Below are positions 1 through 7,999 of a stretch of DNA of 64,000 nt, piece after piece (positions within the stretch are counted from its first letter, which is position 1; the number at the start of each line of letters is the position of its first letter). The stretch lies in contig NZ_QWJJ01000002.1 of assembly GCF_003575965.1 (NCBI RefSeq), positions 1 to 64,000 of the forward strand, in the 5' to 3' direction. Made by a program: the position numbers and the translations under genes. Source of the stretch: Pseudooceanicola sediminis (GTDB lineage: Bacteria > Pseudomonadota > Alphaproteobacteria > Rhodobacterales > Rhodobacteraceae). The notes beneath the pieces are model-generated. The model was not told where the DNA came from and searched no databases. It worked only from the letters and a program-made list of their open reading frames with translations.

Positions 1-285
1 CCAGTCCCCGTCCTGCGCCGCCTGCATCGCCCAGGCCAGCGGCCGCGGCGGCATCCGGCTGGGCCGCTCGCCACTCACGGGCGGCAGCAAGGCGACCTGC
101 GCCACCGGCTCGCTCTCCGGCGGGGTCGTGCCGGCCCCCGTCGCACCCGTCACCGCCGGCGCCATACCCGCGACACCCGGCGCCTTTTTTTCCACCCCGC
201 GCGCCACGGCCACCACCGCGACAGCCAGGCCCGCGCATAGCGCGATGCAAAGGGCGAAATGCGCCGAATAACGCGGTAGTCTCAC
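1..285 (-). CDS. Soluble lytic murein transglycosylase, N-terminal part (cut by window edge)
   Basis: The first 95 codons of a minus-strand gene run off the left edge. A GTG start at 285 is supported by a GAGGT ribosome site about 7 bases upstream. The peptide opens with a short basic stretch and one hydrophobic segment (FALCIALCAGLAVAVVAVA), as in an exported or anchored protein. A Pro/Ala/Thr-rich linker follows, then RPLAWAMQAAQDGDW, which resembles the first helical repeat of Slt70-type lytic transglycosylases. Such enzymes cleave the MurNAc-GlcNAc bond of peptidoglycan in the periplasm. An slt-like gene divergent from dapA is a familiar alphaproteobacterial arrangement. The catalytic domain lies outside the window, so the name rests on this short N-terminus and on context. 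Confidence 0.6.
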   Translation of the reverse strand, partial: MRLPRYSAHFALCIALCAGLAVAVVAVARGVEKKAPGVAGMAPAVTGATGAGTTPPESEPVAQVALLPPVSGERPSRMPPRPLAWAMQAAQDGDW

Positions 286-434
286 TTGTTTTACCTCAAT
301 CTTCTGGTTAGACGCTGACAGGATAACCCCCCGCAGCCTGCCCTCAACACACTTTACCGGCAGCGCGGGTTCTCCCCCGGGCACACGCGGATTTCCGCCG
401 CCCCCTTCGTGCGATACAAGATAAGGAGCGTGTC

Positions 435-1310
435 ATGTTCAAAGGGTCCATTCCCGCCCTGGTCACGCCGTTCAAGGACGGCGAGCTGGATCTGGCCACG
501 CTCAAGAAACTCGTCGACTGGCATATCGAGCAGGGCTCCTCCGGTATCGTTCCCGTCGGCACCACCGGCGAATCCCCCACGCTCAGCCTGCGCGAACACG
601 AGATCGTCGTCGAGGAGGTCGTGAAATACGTCGCGGGCCGCGTGCCCGTCATCGCCGGGGCCGGGGCCAACAACACCGCCGAGGGCATCCGCCTGATCAC
701 CCACGCGGCCGAGGTCGGCGCCGATGCCGCCCTTGTCGTGACACCCTATTACAACAAGCCGACGCAGCGCGGGTTGATCGCCCACTACACCGCGATGCAC
801 GACGCCTGCGACCTGCCGATCATCATCTACAACATCCCCGGCCGCTCCGTCGTCGACATGACCCCCGCCACCATGGGCGAACTGGCGAAACTGCCGCGCA
901 TCGTCGGGGTCAAGGACGCCACCGCGAAACTCGACCGTGTGCCGCTGACCCGCATGGCCTGCGGACCCGACTTCATCCAGCTCTCGGGCGAGGACGCCAC
1001 CGCCGTCGGCTTCAACGCCATGGGCGGCACGGGCTGCATCTCGGTCACCGCCAACGTTGCCCCCGCGCTCTGCGCCCAGATGCAGGCGGCGACTTTGGCG
1101 GGCGATTACAAGCTGGCCCTCGATTACCAGGACCGCCTGATGCCCCTGCACGAGGCGATCTTTATCGAACCGGGCCTGTGCGGCGCCAAATTCGCCATGT
1201 CCGAACTGGGCCTCTGCTCGGCCGAGGTACGCCTGCCCCTGACCGCGCTGGAAGACAGCACCAAGGACCGCATCCGCCACGGTATGCGCCACGCAGGCCT
1301 GATGAACTGA
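435..1310 (+). CDS. dapA: 4-hydroxy-tetrahydrodipicolinate synthase DapA
   Basis: This 291-residue enzyme condenses pyruvate with aspartate semialdehyde, the first committed step of lysine and diaminopimelate synthesis in the cytoplasm. The substrate-site motif GTTGESPTL lies near residues 43-51. VTPYYNKP carries the catalytic tyrosine, and [11 protein letters not shown] carries the Schiff-base lysine near residue 160. Length matches the family (about 290). An AAGGAG ribosome site precedes the ATG. The gene stands alone, divergent from the lytic transglycosylase gene and followed by a strong hairpin terminator. No internal anomaly is seen. Confidence 0.96.
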   Translation: MFKGSIPALVTPFKDGELDLATLKKLVDWHIEQGSSGIVPVGTTGESPTLSLREHEIVVEEVVKYVAGRVPVIAGAGANNTAEGIRLITHAAEVGADAALVVTPYYNKPTQRGLIAHYTAMHDACDLPIIIYNIPGRSVVDMTPATMGELAKLPRIVGVKDATAKLDRVPLTRMACGPDFIQLSGEDATAVGFNAMGGTGCISVTANVAPALCAQMQAATLAGDYKLALDYQDRLMPLHEAIFIEPGLCGAKFAMSELGLCSAEVRLPLTALEDSTKDRIRHGMRHAGLMN

Positions 1311-1336
1311 TCGCGCCAGGCCTCTGGCCGATCAGG

Positions 1337-1359
1337 GCCGCCCTCAGGGGCGGCTTTTT
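1337..1359 (+). terminator. Rho-independent terminator after dapA
   Basis: A perfect 7-bp stem GCCGCCC/GGGCGGC (1337-1343 and 1348-1354) with a 4-base loop is followed by five T residues. It lies 27 bases after the dapA stop and just before the 3' end of the convergent mntR gene. Confidence 0.85.
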
Positions 1360-1371
1360 CATGCGCGGGTG

Positions 1372-1887
1372 TCAGGCATTCTGCCGCGCCAGAAACGCCT
1401 CGAACGCCTGCAAGGTCCGATCCGACACGTGATGCTCGATCCCCTCGGCGTCCATCTCGGCCACCTCTGCCGGCACGCCCGTGGCGATCAGCAGCGCCAC
1501 CACCGTGCGGTGACGCGCCCGCACACGTTCGGCCAGCGCCGCGCCCTCCTCGGTCAGGAACACCCCCCGATAGGGCCGCGCCGTGGCCAGCCCCGCCCGC
1601 TTCAGCCGCGTGATCGTCTTGGTGGCGGTCGGCTGGGCCACGCCCATGCGCCCGGCAATATCGGCCACCCGTGCCTCGCCCAGCTCCTCGTGCAGATCCC
1701 CGATCAGCTCGACGTAATCCTCCAGCAGGGCCATCGACTGCGCCTCGCGCGCGCGCGAAAAGCGGTCGGCCTGGCAGGCTGCCCCCTGGGGCGCGTCGAG
1801 CATCGTTTCGGGTCCCGTCTCTGGTCCCGTCTCTGGCCCCAACTCCGGCTGGCTTTCAGGCGCGGTCTCTGGCGTCATCTGAGGCAT
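1372..1887 (-). CDS. mntR: DtxR-family manganese-responsive regulator MntR
   Basis: This 171-residue protein is divergent from mntH. Residues about 45-110 form a DtxR-type winged helix (ALLEDYVELIGDLHEELG, then VADIAGRMGVAQPTATKTIT and LKRAGLATARPYRG). A metal-binding and dimer region follows, containing RHRTVVALLIATGV and HHVSDRTLQAFEAFL. MntR-type proteins repress Mn uptake genes when bound to Mn(II), so the divergent NRAMP gene is the natural target. The first 28 residues are odd: a Pro/Glu/Thr-rich leader with GPET repeated three times. ATG codons at 1887, 1878 and 1803 are all possible starts. None has a strong ribosome site, so the leader may be partly untranslated. Confidence 0.88.
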   Translation of the reverse strand: MPQMTPETAPESQPELGPETGPETGPETMLDAPQGAACQADRFSRAREAQSMALLEDYVELIGDLHEELGEARVADIAGRMGVAQPTATKTITRLKRAGLATARPYRGVFLTEEGAALAERVRARHRTVVALLIATGVPAEVAEMDAEGIEHHVSDRTLQAFEAFLARQNA

Positions 1888-1974
1888 CGTATCCGGGTCC
1901 GCCTATCTGTTTTGCAAACGTCATAGCCAAGGCTCAACTGTATCACGATCCCTCTGTCGCGGCCACCAGTCGGG

Positions 1975-1989
1975 GCAAATAAAATTTGC
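1975..1989. promoter_or_regulatory. Palindrome GCAAAT-AAA-ATTTGC in the mntR-mntH gap
   Basis: This is a perfect 6-bp inverted repeat with a 3-base AT spacer inside the divergent promoter region. It is a candidate operator for MntR or another metal regulator. There is no motif match beyond symmetry and position. Confidence 0.45.
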
Positions 1990-2002
1990 CTGTTGTAACT
2001 GG

Positions 2003-2018
2003 TATAGCACTGGCTATA
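2003..2018. promoter_or_regulatory. Palindrome TATAGC-ACTG-GCTATA upstream of mntH
   Basis: This is a perfect 6-bp inverted repeat with a 4-base centre, ending 28 bases before the mntH ATG. A related half-site (CATAGC-CAAG-GCTCAA) lies near 1922-1935. It is a stronger operator candidate than the palindrome at 1975 because it sits where a repressor would block mntH transcription. Confidence 0.5.
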
Positions 2019-2046
2019 ACTCGGCCGATAGATATCAGAGGCGCTC

Positions 2047-3336
2047 ATGCTCGACCTGACGCTCAAGACCCGTGCCGGAATAACCAGGGTGCTGAATGGC
2101 CAGCGCAGCGGCCTGCGCGGGTTCCTGCTGTTCGCCGGTCCGGCCATCATCGCCTCGGTCGCCTACATGGACCCGGGCAATTACGCCACCAACATCCAGG
2201 CCGGTGCGGGCTATGGCTATGCGCTGCTCTGGGTCGTGGTGCTGGCCAACGGGATCGCCATGCTGTTCCAGGCCCTGTCGGCGCGCCTCGGCATCGTGAC
2301 CGGCCACAACCTTGCCGAACTGTCGCGCGACCATTTCCCCCGCCCCGTCGTCTGGGTGATGTGGGCCGTCAGCGAAATCGCCGCCATGGCCACCGACCTT
2401 GCCGAATTCCTCGGCGGGGCCATTGGCCTGTCGCTGCTGTTCGGCCTGCCGCTGATGGCCGGCATGGTCATCACCGCGATCGTCACCTACGCCATCCTCG
2501 TCTTTGAACGCTACGGGTTCCGCCCGATGGAGCTGATCATCGGCGCGCTCGTCGGTCTGATCGGCCTGTGCTACTTTGCCGAACTGCTCGTCGCCCCGGT
2601 CGACTGGTCCGCGACGCTGATGGGCATGACCACGCCGCGCCTGCCCGACAATGCCGCGCTGATGATCGCCGTCGGCATCATCGGCGCCACCGTCATGCCG
2701 CACGCCATCTACCTGCATTCCGGCTTGACCCAGGGCCGCGCCGAGGTGCGCAGCGACGCCGACCGCCGCAAGGTGCTCAAGTTCTCGAATATCGAGGTTG
2801 TGCTGGCCCTGGCCGTCGCGGGCATGGTCAACATGGCCATGGTGATGATGGCCGCCAGCGCCTTTCACCAGGGCCATTCCGAGGTGGCCGAGATCGAGAC
2901 CGCCTATCACACCCTGACACCCCTGCTGGGGGCGGCGGCGGCGGGCATGTTCCTGACCTCGCTGATCGCCTCGGGCGTGTCCAGTTCGGTCGTCGGCACC
3001 ATGGCCGGTCAGATGATCATGCAGGGGTTCCTGCGAGTCCGCGTGCCGATCTGGCTGCGCCGCCTTGTCACCATGGTGCCCGCCTTTGCCGTCGTCGCCG
3101 CCGGGGTGAACACCACGCAGGCGCTGGTCGCCAGCCAGGTCGTGCTGTCGATCGCGCTTCCCGTGCCGATGGTGGCGCTGATCGTGTTCTCGGCACGCCG
3201 TGACATCATGGGGGCCTTTACCATCGGGCCTGTCCTGCGCACTCTCGCCATTCTCGGCGCGACGGTGGTTCTGGGCCTGAACGTCGTGCTGCTCGCCGGG
3301 GTGTTCGGCCTGTCGGTGCCGTTTCCAGGCGGCTGA
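2047..3336 (+). CDS. mntH: NRAMP-family manganese/divalent metal transporter MntH
   Basis: This 429-residue inner-membrane protein imports Mn(II) with protons. YMDPGNYATN near residue 38 is the TM1 metal-binding DPGN motif. AVGIIGATVMPHAIYLHS near residue 218 is the TM6 MPH motif. About eleven hydrophobic segments can be counted and length is normal. It is divergent from mntR, with two palindromes in between, so Mn-dependent repression is the likely control. The N-terminal LRGFLLFAGPAIIASVAYMD matches the usual family opening. Confidence 0.94.
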   Translation: MLDLTLKTRAGITRVLNGQRSGLRGFLLFAGPAIIASVAYMDPGNYATNIQAGAGYGYALLWVVVLANGIAMLFQALSARLGIVTGHNLAELSRDHFPRPVVWVMWAVSEIAAMATDLAEFLGGAIGLSLLFGLPLMAGMVITAIVTYAILVFERYGFRPMELIIGALVGLIGLCYFAELLVAPVDWSATLMGMTTPRLPDNAALMIAVGIIGATVMPHAIYLHSGLTQGRAEVRSDADRRKVLKFSNIEVVLALAVAGMVNMAMVMMAASAFHQGHSEVAEIETAYHTLTPLLGAAAAGMFLTSLIASGVSSSVVGTMAGQMIMQGFLRVRVPIWLRRLVTMVPAFAVVAAGVNTTQALVASQVVLSIALPVPMVALIVFSARRDIMGAFTIGPVLRTLAILGATVVLGLNVVLLAGVFGLSVPFPGG

Positions 3337-3386
3337 CCGGCGGATTGCCCGGCCGCGCAGCCGGGCAGCTGAACGGCGATTTTCAC

Positions 3387-3423
3387 ACCGTTCGGATACC
3401 GCTCTGATACCGTCCAGATACCG
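3387..3423 (+). repeat. Four ACCG blocks on an exact 11-bp period (copy A)
   Basis: ACCG begins at 3387, 3398, 3409 and 3420, each separated by 7 bases. The last three units read GGATACCG, TGATACCG and AGATACCG, and the array ends in ACCGACGT. It lies between the convergent 3' ends of mntH and the VOC gene. Matching arrays occur at 41609-41645 and, inverted, at 57175-57211. Confidence 0.8.
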
Positions 3424-3499
3424 ACGTTCGAATCCGGCGATATCAAGGGCTTGGCCCGCTCAGACCGGCAAATGCCGACGTCGGTGCGCCAGACCGCCC

Positions 3500-4084
3500 T
3501 CAGGGATAGGGATTTGCCGGCGCGCGACTGTCCGACAGCGTCTGCGTCGACCGTTCCACGATCCGCTCGATCGCGTCCGCCAGATGCGCCTCCGCGATAT
3601 TGTAGTCGCCGCGCTCCACCCGGATCTTGTGCGCCTCCAGCAGCACGGCGGCATGGCTCGATCCCTCCGGCGGAAAGAACTTGTAGCTCGCCAGTTCGAT
3701 CAGCAACCCCAGGGGATCCTTGAAGTAAATCGAATCCATGAAACCCCGGTCCTTGACGCCCGAGTGCTTTATCCCGCGTTCGTCCAGGCGGGTCACGGCC
3801 TGGCTAAAGCTGGCCGCGCTGACGTTGAACGCCAGGTGGTGCACGCAGCCCGGATCCATCGGTGTCCGGTCGTGCATGGGTTTTCGTTTTTCATTGGTAA
3901 AGATGGTGATCAGCCGCCCGTCGCCGGGATCGAAGTACAGATGCCCCTCGTCCGGGTTGTCCAGGTTGGGTTGATCAAAGACAAAGGGCATGCCCAGCAC
4001 ACCCTCCCAAAAGTCTATACTTGTCTGACGGTTAGCACCAGTGATCGTGATATGATGCACGCCTTGAACCTGTAGTTTCCGCAT
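3500..4084 (-). CDS. VOC-superfamily (glyoxalase/extradiol dioxygenase-like) protein
   Basis: This 194-residue protein has two paired beta-alpha-beta modules. The first opens with VQGVHHITITGANRQTSIDF and the second with CVHHLAFNVS. DPLGLLIELASYKFF provides a probable metal-ligand Glu in the last strand. The pattern fits a vicinal-oxygen-chelate metalloenzyme, close to ring-cleavage dioxygenase-like or dihydroxynaphthoquinone glyoxalases. The substrate cannot be read from the sequence. A GGAGGG ribosome site precedes the ATG. About 50 residues beyond the second module form a helical tail. No pathway neighbours are present. Confidence 0.8.
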   Translation of the reverse strand: MRKLQVQGVHHITITGANRQTSIDFWEGVLGMPFVFDQPNLDNPDEGHLYFDPGDGRLITIFTNEKRKPMHDRTPMDPGCVHHLAFNVSAASFSQAVTRLDERGIKHSGVKDRGFMDSIYFKDPLGLLIELASYKFFPPEGSSHAAVLLEAHKIRVERGDYNIAEAHLADAIERIVERSTQTLSDSRAPANPYP

Positions 4085-4186
4085 GTCGCCCCCTCCGGTT
4101 TTCGTCGGAAACGATCCTGCGGCGCTCAGGCGCTTGCGTCAACTCGGGCGGGCGCACAGCCTTGGTGCGCCCGCCTGGATATTGGG

Positions 4187-5371
4187 TCAGACGCCCGCGT
4201 CGATGATCGCCTTGGCCAGGATCGGCACGGTCTGCGTGTTCAGCCCGGCGATGTTCATCCGGCTGTCGCCGACCATGTAAATGCCGCTCTCCGCACGCAT
4301 TTTTTCCACCAGCTCAGGTGTCGTACCAAGACGAGAGAACATGCCACGGTGCTGCCCGAGAAAGGCAAAGCGGTCCGACCCCGACAGTTTCTGCAACTCA
4401 TCCGCCAACTGTTTGCGCAGGCCCAGCATCGACAGTCGCACGTCCTCCAGCTCGCCCGCCCAGTCGGCGCGCAGGGCCGGATCGTTCAGGATCGTGCTGA
4501 CAATCCGCGCCCCATGGTCCGGCGGAAAGGAATAGTTCTGCCGGTTCAGATAGGCCAGCGTGCCCTGCGCCAGTTTGGTCTTGCCCGCATCCGCGCTGAC
4601 CGCCATCAGCAGGCCAGTACGTTCGCGGTAAATCCCGAAGTTCTTGGAGCAGCTCGCCGCGATCAGCAGTTCCGGTACGTTTTCAGCAACATAGCGGGTT
4701 CCGGCCGCGTCCTCGTCCAGACCGTCGCCAAAGCCCTGGTAGGCGATGTCGATCATCGGCAGCGCGCCCTTGTCGTTCAGCAGGGCGACGACTTCGCGCC
4801 ATTGCGTCATGTTCAGGTTCGCGCCGGTCGGGTTGTGACAGCAGCCATGCAGCAGCACGACGTCGCCCGCTTTCAGCCCCTTCAGGTCCTCGACCATGCC
4901 ATCAAAGGCCACGCCGCCCGTCTCGCTGTCGAAATAGCGATAGGGCACAACCTCCATGCCGAGGTACTTCAGGATCGACAGGTGGTTCGGCCAGGTCGGG
5001 TCCGAGACAAAGACGCGGGCCTCCGGGTTCCCCATCTTAATCATTTCAAAGGCTTGACGGACCGCACCCGTGCCGCCCGGCGTCGCCACAGCGGCGACCT
5101 GATCGCGGGTCACCGCGTCGCCCAGCACCAGGTTGATCAGTGCGTCGGCATAGTCGGGATCACCCGCAAGGCCGGTATAGGCCTTGGTCGTCTGCTCTTC
5201 CCAGATCTTCTGCTCGGCGGCTTTCACCGCGCGCATCACGGGCGTGACCCCTTCGGCATTCTTGTAGACGCCGACGCCAAGGTCGATCTTGTCGTCGCGC
5301 GGATCGGCCTTGTACATGCCCATCAGTGCCAGGATCTTGTCAGCAGGCTGCTCTTTAAGGTTCTCGAACAT
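4187..5371 (-). CDS. Aspartate/aromatic amino acid aminotransferase (class I, PLP)
   Basis: This 394-residue fold-type I aminotransferase transfers amino groups between aspartate or aromatic amino acids and 2-oxo acids. HGCCHNPTGANLNMTQW carries the cofactor-contacting Asn, and DIAYQGFGDG the Asp-Tyr pair. ASCSKNFGIYRERTG contains the Schiff-base Lys, and the C-terminal SRMNIAGL region contains the carboxylate-binding Arg. The SKNFGIYRERTG form is that of the TyrB/eukaryotic AAT subgroup. The start lies 7 bases after the sseA stop, so the two are co-transcribed and probably translationally linked. TyrB versus AspC specificity is unresolved. Confidence 0.92.
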   Translation of the reverse strand: MFENLKEQPADKILALMGMYKADPRDDKIDLGVGVYKNAEGVTPVMRAVKAAEQKIWEEQTTKAYTGLAGDPDYADALINLVLGDAVTRDQVAAVATPGGTGAVRQAFEMIKMGNPEARVFVSDPTWPNHLSILKYLGMEVVPYRYFDSETGGVAFDGMVEDLKGLKAGDVVLLHGCCHNPTGANLNMTQWREVVALLNDKGALPMIDIAYQGFGDGLDEDAAGTRYVAENVPELLIAASCSKNFGIYRERTGLLMAVSADAGKTKLAQGTLAYLNRQNYSFPPDHGARIVSTILNDPALRADWAGELEDVRLSMLGLRKQLADELQKLSGSDRFAFLGQHRGMFSRLGTTPELVEKMRAESGIYMVGDSRMNIAGLNTQTVPILAKAIIDAGV

Positions 5372-5378
5372 TTTTCTC

Positions 5379-6230
5379 TTATTCTCCTACGGCGACGGGC
5401 AGGGTGGGGAACGCGCCCCATTCCGCCCAGGAACCGTCATACAAGGCATGGTCGGTCTTGCCGATCCGCTCCAGCGCGAGGCAGACAACAGCGGCGGTCA
5501 CACCCGACCCGCAGCTGGTAATGGCAGGTTTGTCCAGATCGACTCCGGCGGCCTGGAAAGTGGCGCGCAGGTCGTCCGGGGTCTTGAGGGTTCCCTTGGC
5601 GCTCAGCAAATCCGGGAAGGGTACGTTTTTCGAGCCCGGGATATGCCCCTTGCGCAGGCCAGCGCGCGGCTCGTCCACCTCGCCGCGAAACCGCGGCGCG
5701 GCGCGGGCATCGATGATCTCGTAATCCCCCAGCTTGCTGGCGGCGCTGACTTGCGTGACGTCCTTCACCATCTGGTTCTGGCGGCGCACGGTCATGTGGC
5801 GATCACGGATAAGTGGCTCCATATCCTCGATTTCCCGGCCCTCGGCCCGCCATTTGGGCAGACCGCCATCCAGAACGGCCACGTCGAACTGCCCCATCAA
5901 ACGGAACAGCCACCAGACGCGGGCGGCGGAAAATATGCCGGTTGAATCGTAGACCACGACCTGATGCCCGTCCCCCACGCCCATGGCGCGCAAACGCGAC
6001 ATGAACTTTTCGACCGGCGGCGCCATGTGTGGCAGCTCGGAGCGATGGTCGCTGATCTCGTCTATGTCAAAGAATCGCGCGCCGGGGATATGCCCATCTG
6101 CGTACTCGGCCTTGGGGTCGCGACCTGAACCGGGCATGAACCAGCTCGCGTCGAGCAAGCGTAGGTCAGGGTCTTTCAGATGTTGGGCCAACCAGTCGGT
6201 CGAAACGAGAACCTTGGGATCATCCTGCAC
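5379..6230 (-). CDS. sseA: 3-mercaptopyruvate sulfurtransferase (rhodanese pair)
   Basis: The enzyme moves sulfur from 3-mercaptopyruvate to cyanide or thiol acceptors. Two rhodanese domains occupy roughly residues 10-140 and 165-280. The C-terminal active loop reads CGSGVTA, which distinguishes mercaptopyruvate sulfurtransferase from thiosulfate rhodanese. The frame stays open to 6344, which would overlap smpB. I prefer a GTG at 6230, which has a GAAAGG ribosome site 8 bases upstream and gives 283 residues, the family length. It sits in a smpB - sseA - aminotransferase run. Confidence 0.93.
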   Translation of the reverse strand: MQDDPKVLVSTDWLAQHLKDPDLRLLDASWFMPGSGRDPKAEYADGHIPGARFFDIDEISDHRSELPHMAPPVEKFMSRLRAMGVGDGHQVVVYDSTGIFSAARVWWLFRLMGQFDVAVLDGGLPKWRAEGREIEDMEPLIRDRHMTVRRQNQMVKDVTQVSAASKLGDYEIIDARAAPRFRGEVDEPRAGLRKGHIPGSKNVPFPDLLSAKGTLKTPDDLRATFQAAGVDLDKPAITSCGSGVTAAVVCLALERIGKTDHALYDGSWAEWGAFPTLPVAVGE

Positions 6231-6301
6231 GGGATTGCGCCTTTCGCATGGAAACCGCTGATTCCCTAGCCTTCCCCACCCGTTTTCGCAAGGGTCAGGG
6301 G

Positions 6302-6775
6302 CTAGTGATGCTCTTTCAGCAGCCGCTGTTTCTGACGACCCCAATCGCGTTTTGCCTCGGTCGCCCGCTTGTCGTGGTTCTTCTTGCCCTTGGCCACGCC
6401 GATCTTGATCTTGGCCATGCCGCGATGATTGAAATACATCACCAGCGGCACCAACGTCATGCCTTCACGCTGCGTAGACTTCCACAGACCTGCCATTTCC
6501 TTTTTGGAAACCAACAGCTTGCGCCGGGCACGCGGTTCATGGCCGAACATCGCGCGATCGTAGGGTGCGATATAGGAATTCACCAGCCACAGCTCTCCCT
6601 CCTCCACCGCCGCATAGCTTTCAGCGATGTTGGATTGGCCGATGCGCAGCGATTTCACCTCGGACCCGGTCAGCATGATGCCGCACTCGAGGTCATCCTC
6701 GATTGCATAGTCATAACGCGCGCGGCGATTTTCCGCGATGATCTTGTAGTTCGGGTCTGATTTTTTCTGTGCCAT
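6302..6775 (-). CDS. smpB: SsrA (tmRNA)-binding protein SmpB
   Basis: This 157-residue RNA-binding protein delivers tmRNA to stalled ribosomes for trans-translation. The core [20 protein letters not shown] and the following [20 protein letters not shown] are diagnostic. A basic C-terminal tail ([18 protein letters not shown]) is the part that enters the decoding centre. Length is normal. It heads the smpB - sseA - aminotransferase run, with 71 bases to sseA. The divergent neighbour is the oxidoreductase at 6905. Confidence 0.97.
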   Translation of the reverse strand: MAQKKSDPNYKIIAENRRARYDYAIEDDLECGIMLTGSEVKSLRIGQSNIAESYAAVEEGELWLVNSYIAPYDRAMFGHEPRARRKLLVSKKEMAGLWKSTQREGMTLVPLVMYFNHRGMAKIKIGVAKGKKNHDKRATEAKRDWGRQKQRLLKEHH

Positions 6776-6904
6776 GATCGCGCCTCTTTACGTCACCCGG
6801 GGCAGCGCTGTCCATCGCCGGACGACTGCGGAATTAATTTCCATAATGCGGCTTGGAAAATACCCCGGAACGCGTAACTTGTGGGCAAAGGAAAGGATTT
6901 CAAG

Positions 6905-7930
6905 ATGACCGACACGATGCAACGGATCGTTCTGGCGCGACGACCGCAGGGCTTTCCCGTCGACGCCGATTTCCGACTCGAAGATATCGACATGCCCTCG
7001 CCCGCCGCGGGCGAGGTGCTTGTACGCCTGACCCACATGTCGCTGGATCCGTACATGCGGGGCCGGATGGACTATGTCAAAAGCTACACCGCGCCCCAGG
7101 AGCTGGATCAGACCATGGGCGCCGGGGGTGTCGGGGAGGTGATCGCCTCACGCGATGACGGCTTCGCACCGGGCGACAAGGTGTTCGGGATGTTCGGCTG
7201 GGCAAGTCACGCCTGCCTGCCCGCCAACCAGTTGCGCAAGCTCGACCCCGACCTGCCGCCCTCGACCGCGCTTGGCGTACTGGGGATGCCGGGATTCACC
7301 GCCTGGTCGGGCCTGGATGCCTATGCCAAGATGAAGGCAGGCGAAACGCTGGTGGTGGCAGCGGCGACAGGTCCCGTCGGCTCGATGGTCGGGCAACTGG
7401 CCAAGAAGGCAGGGCTGCGTGTCGTCGGCGTCGCCGGCGGGCCGGACAAATGCAAGATGGCGGTCGAGACCTTCGGCTTTGACGCCTGTGTCGATCACCG
7501 TGCCTACAAGACGCCGATCGAGATGATGGAGGCGCTGCACGCCGAATGCCCGGATGGCATCGACGTCTATTTCGAAAACGTCGGCGGGCAGGTTCTGGGT
7601 GGCGTACTGCCAATCATGAACACCTACGGCAGGATCATCGTCTGCGGCATGATCGCGTGGTATTCGGGCGAAAGCGACGACACCGGCCAGATGCCGCTGC
7701 AAAAGCTGTGGCGCATGGCGCTGGTCAAGCGTCTGACGATCCAGGGGCTGCTGCAAACCGATCATGTGGATCGGTTCGGCGAATTCCTGGCAGAGGTCGC
7801 ACCGGATGTTAAATCCGGCAAGATTGCCTATCTCGAAGACGTGGCAGAGGGTCTTGAAAACGCACCCCAGGCCTTCTTTTCGATGCTCAAGGGCGGCAAT
7901 ACCGGCAAGCAGGTCGTCAAGATCTCCTGA
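6905..7930 (+). CDS. NADP-dependent medium-chain oxidoreductase (CurA / 2-alkenal reductase-like)
   Basis: This 341-residue MDR-superfamily protein lacks zinc ligands. RIVLARRPQGFPVDADFRLE opens it, SLDPYMRGRMDYVKSY is typical of the leukotriene B4 dehydrogenase/CurA subgroup, and AAATGPVGSMVGQLAKKAG is the Rossmann nucleotide loop. ENVGGQVLGGVLP and RIIVCGMIAWYSG complete the family pattern. These enzymes reduce alkenal or enone double bonds with NADPH. The frame opens at GTG 6881, but the ATG at 6905 follows GGAAAGG at proper spacing and matches the family N-terminus. The gene is monocistronic and ends in a long hairpin. Confidence 0.88.
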   Translation: MTDTMQRIVLARRPQGFPVDADFRLEDIDMPSPAAGEVLVRLTHMSLDPYMRGRMDYVKSYTAPQELDQTMGAGGVGEVIASRDDGFAPGDKVFGMFGWASHACLPANQLRKLDPDLPPSTALGVLGMPGFTAWSGLDAYAKMKAGETLVVAAATGPVGSMVGQLAKKAGLRVVGVAGGPDKCKMAVETFGFDACVDHRAYKTPIEMMEALHAECPDGIDVYFENVGGQVLGGVLPIMNTYGRIIVCGMIAWYSGESDDTGQMPLQKLWRMALVKRLTIQGLLQTDHVDRFGEFLAEVAPDVKSGKIAYLEDVAEGLENAPQAFFSMLKGGNTGKQVVKIS

Positions 7931-7945
7931 CGCCGTTTCCGCGAT

Positions 7946-7983
7946 GGAAAAGGGGCGGCGGATTAACGCGCCGCCCCTTTTCC
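7946..7983. terminator. Bidirectional terminator, 15-bp perfect stem
   Basis: GGAAAAGGGGCGGCG (7946-7960) pairs perfectly with 7969-7983 around an 8-base loop. The A-rich and T-rich ends of the stem supply a T-run in either direction. It separates the convergent oxidoreductase and DsbA-like genes. Confidence 0.85.
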
Positions 7984-7999
7984 GTGACCAAGGCCGCTC

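Noticed and set aside
354-1292. Minus-strand 312-codon frame opposite dapA
   Set aside because: It has His/Gly/Arg-rich shadow composition with no recognisable domain; dapA on the plus strand is unmistakable.
3451-4075. Plus-strand open frames over the VOC gene
   Set aside because: They are shadows of the minus-strand VOC gene, whose conserved motifs and ribosome site are clear.
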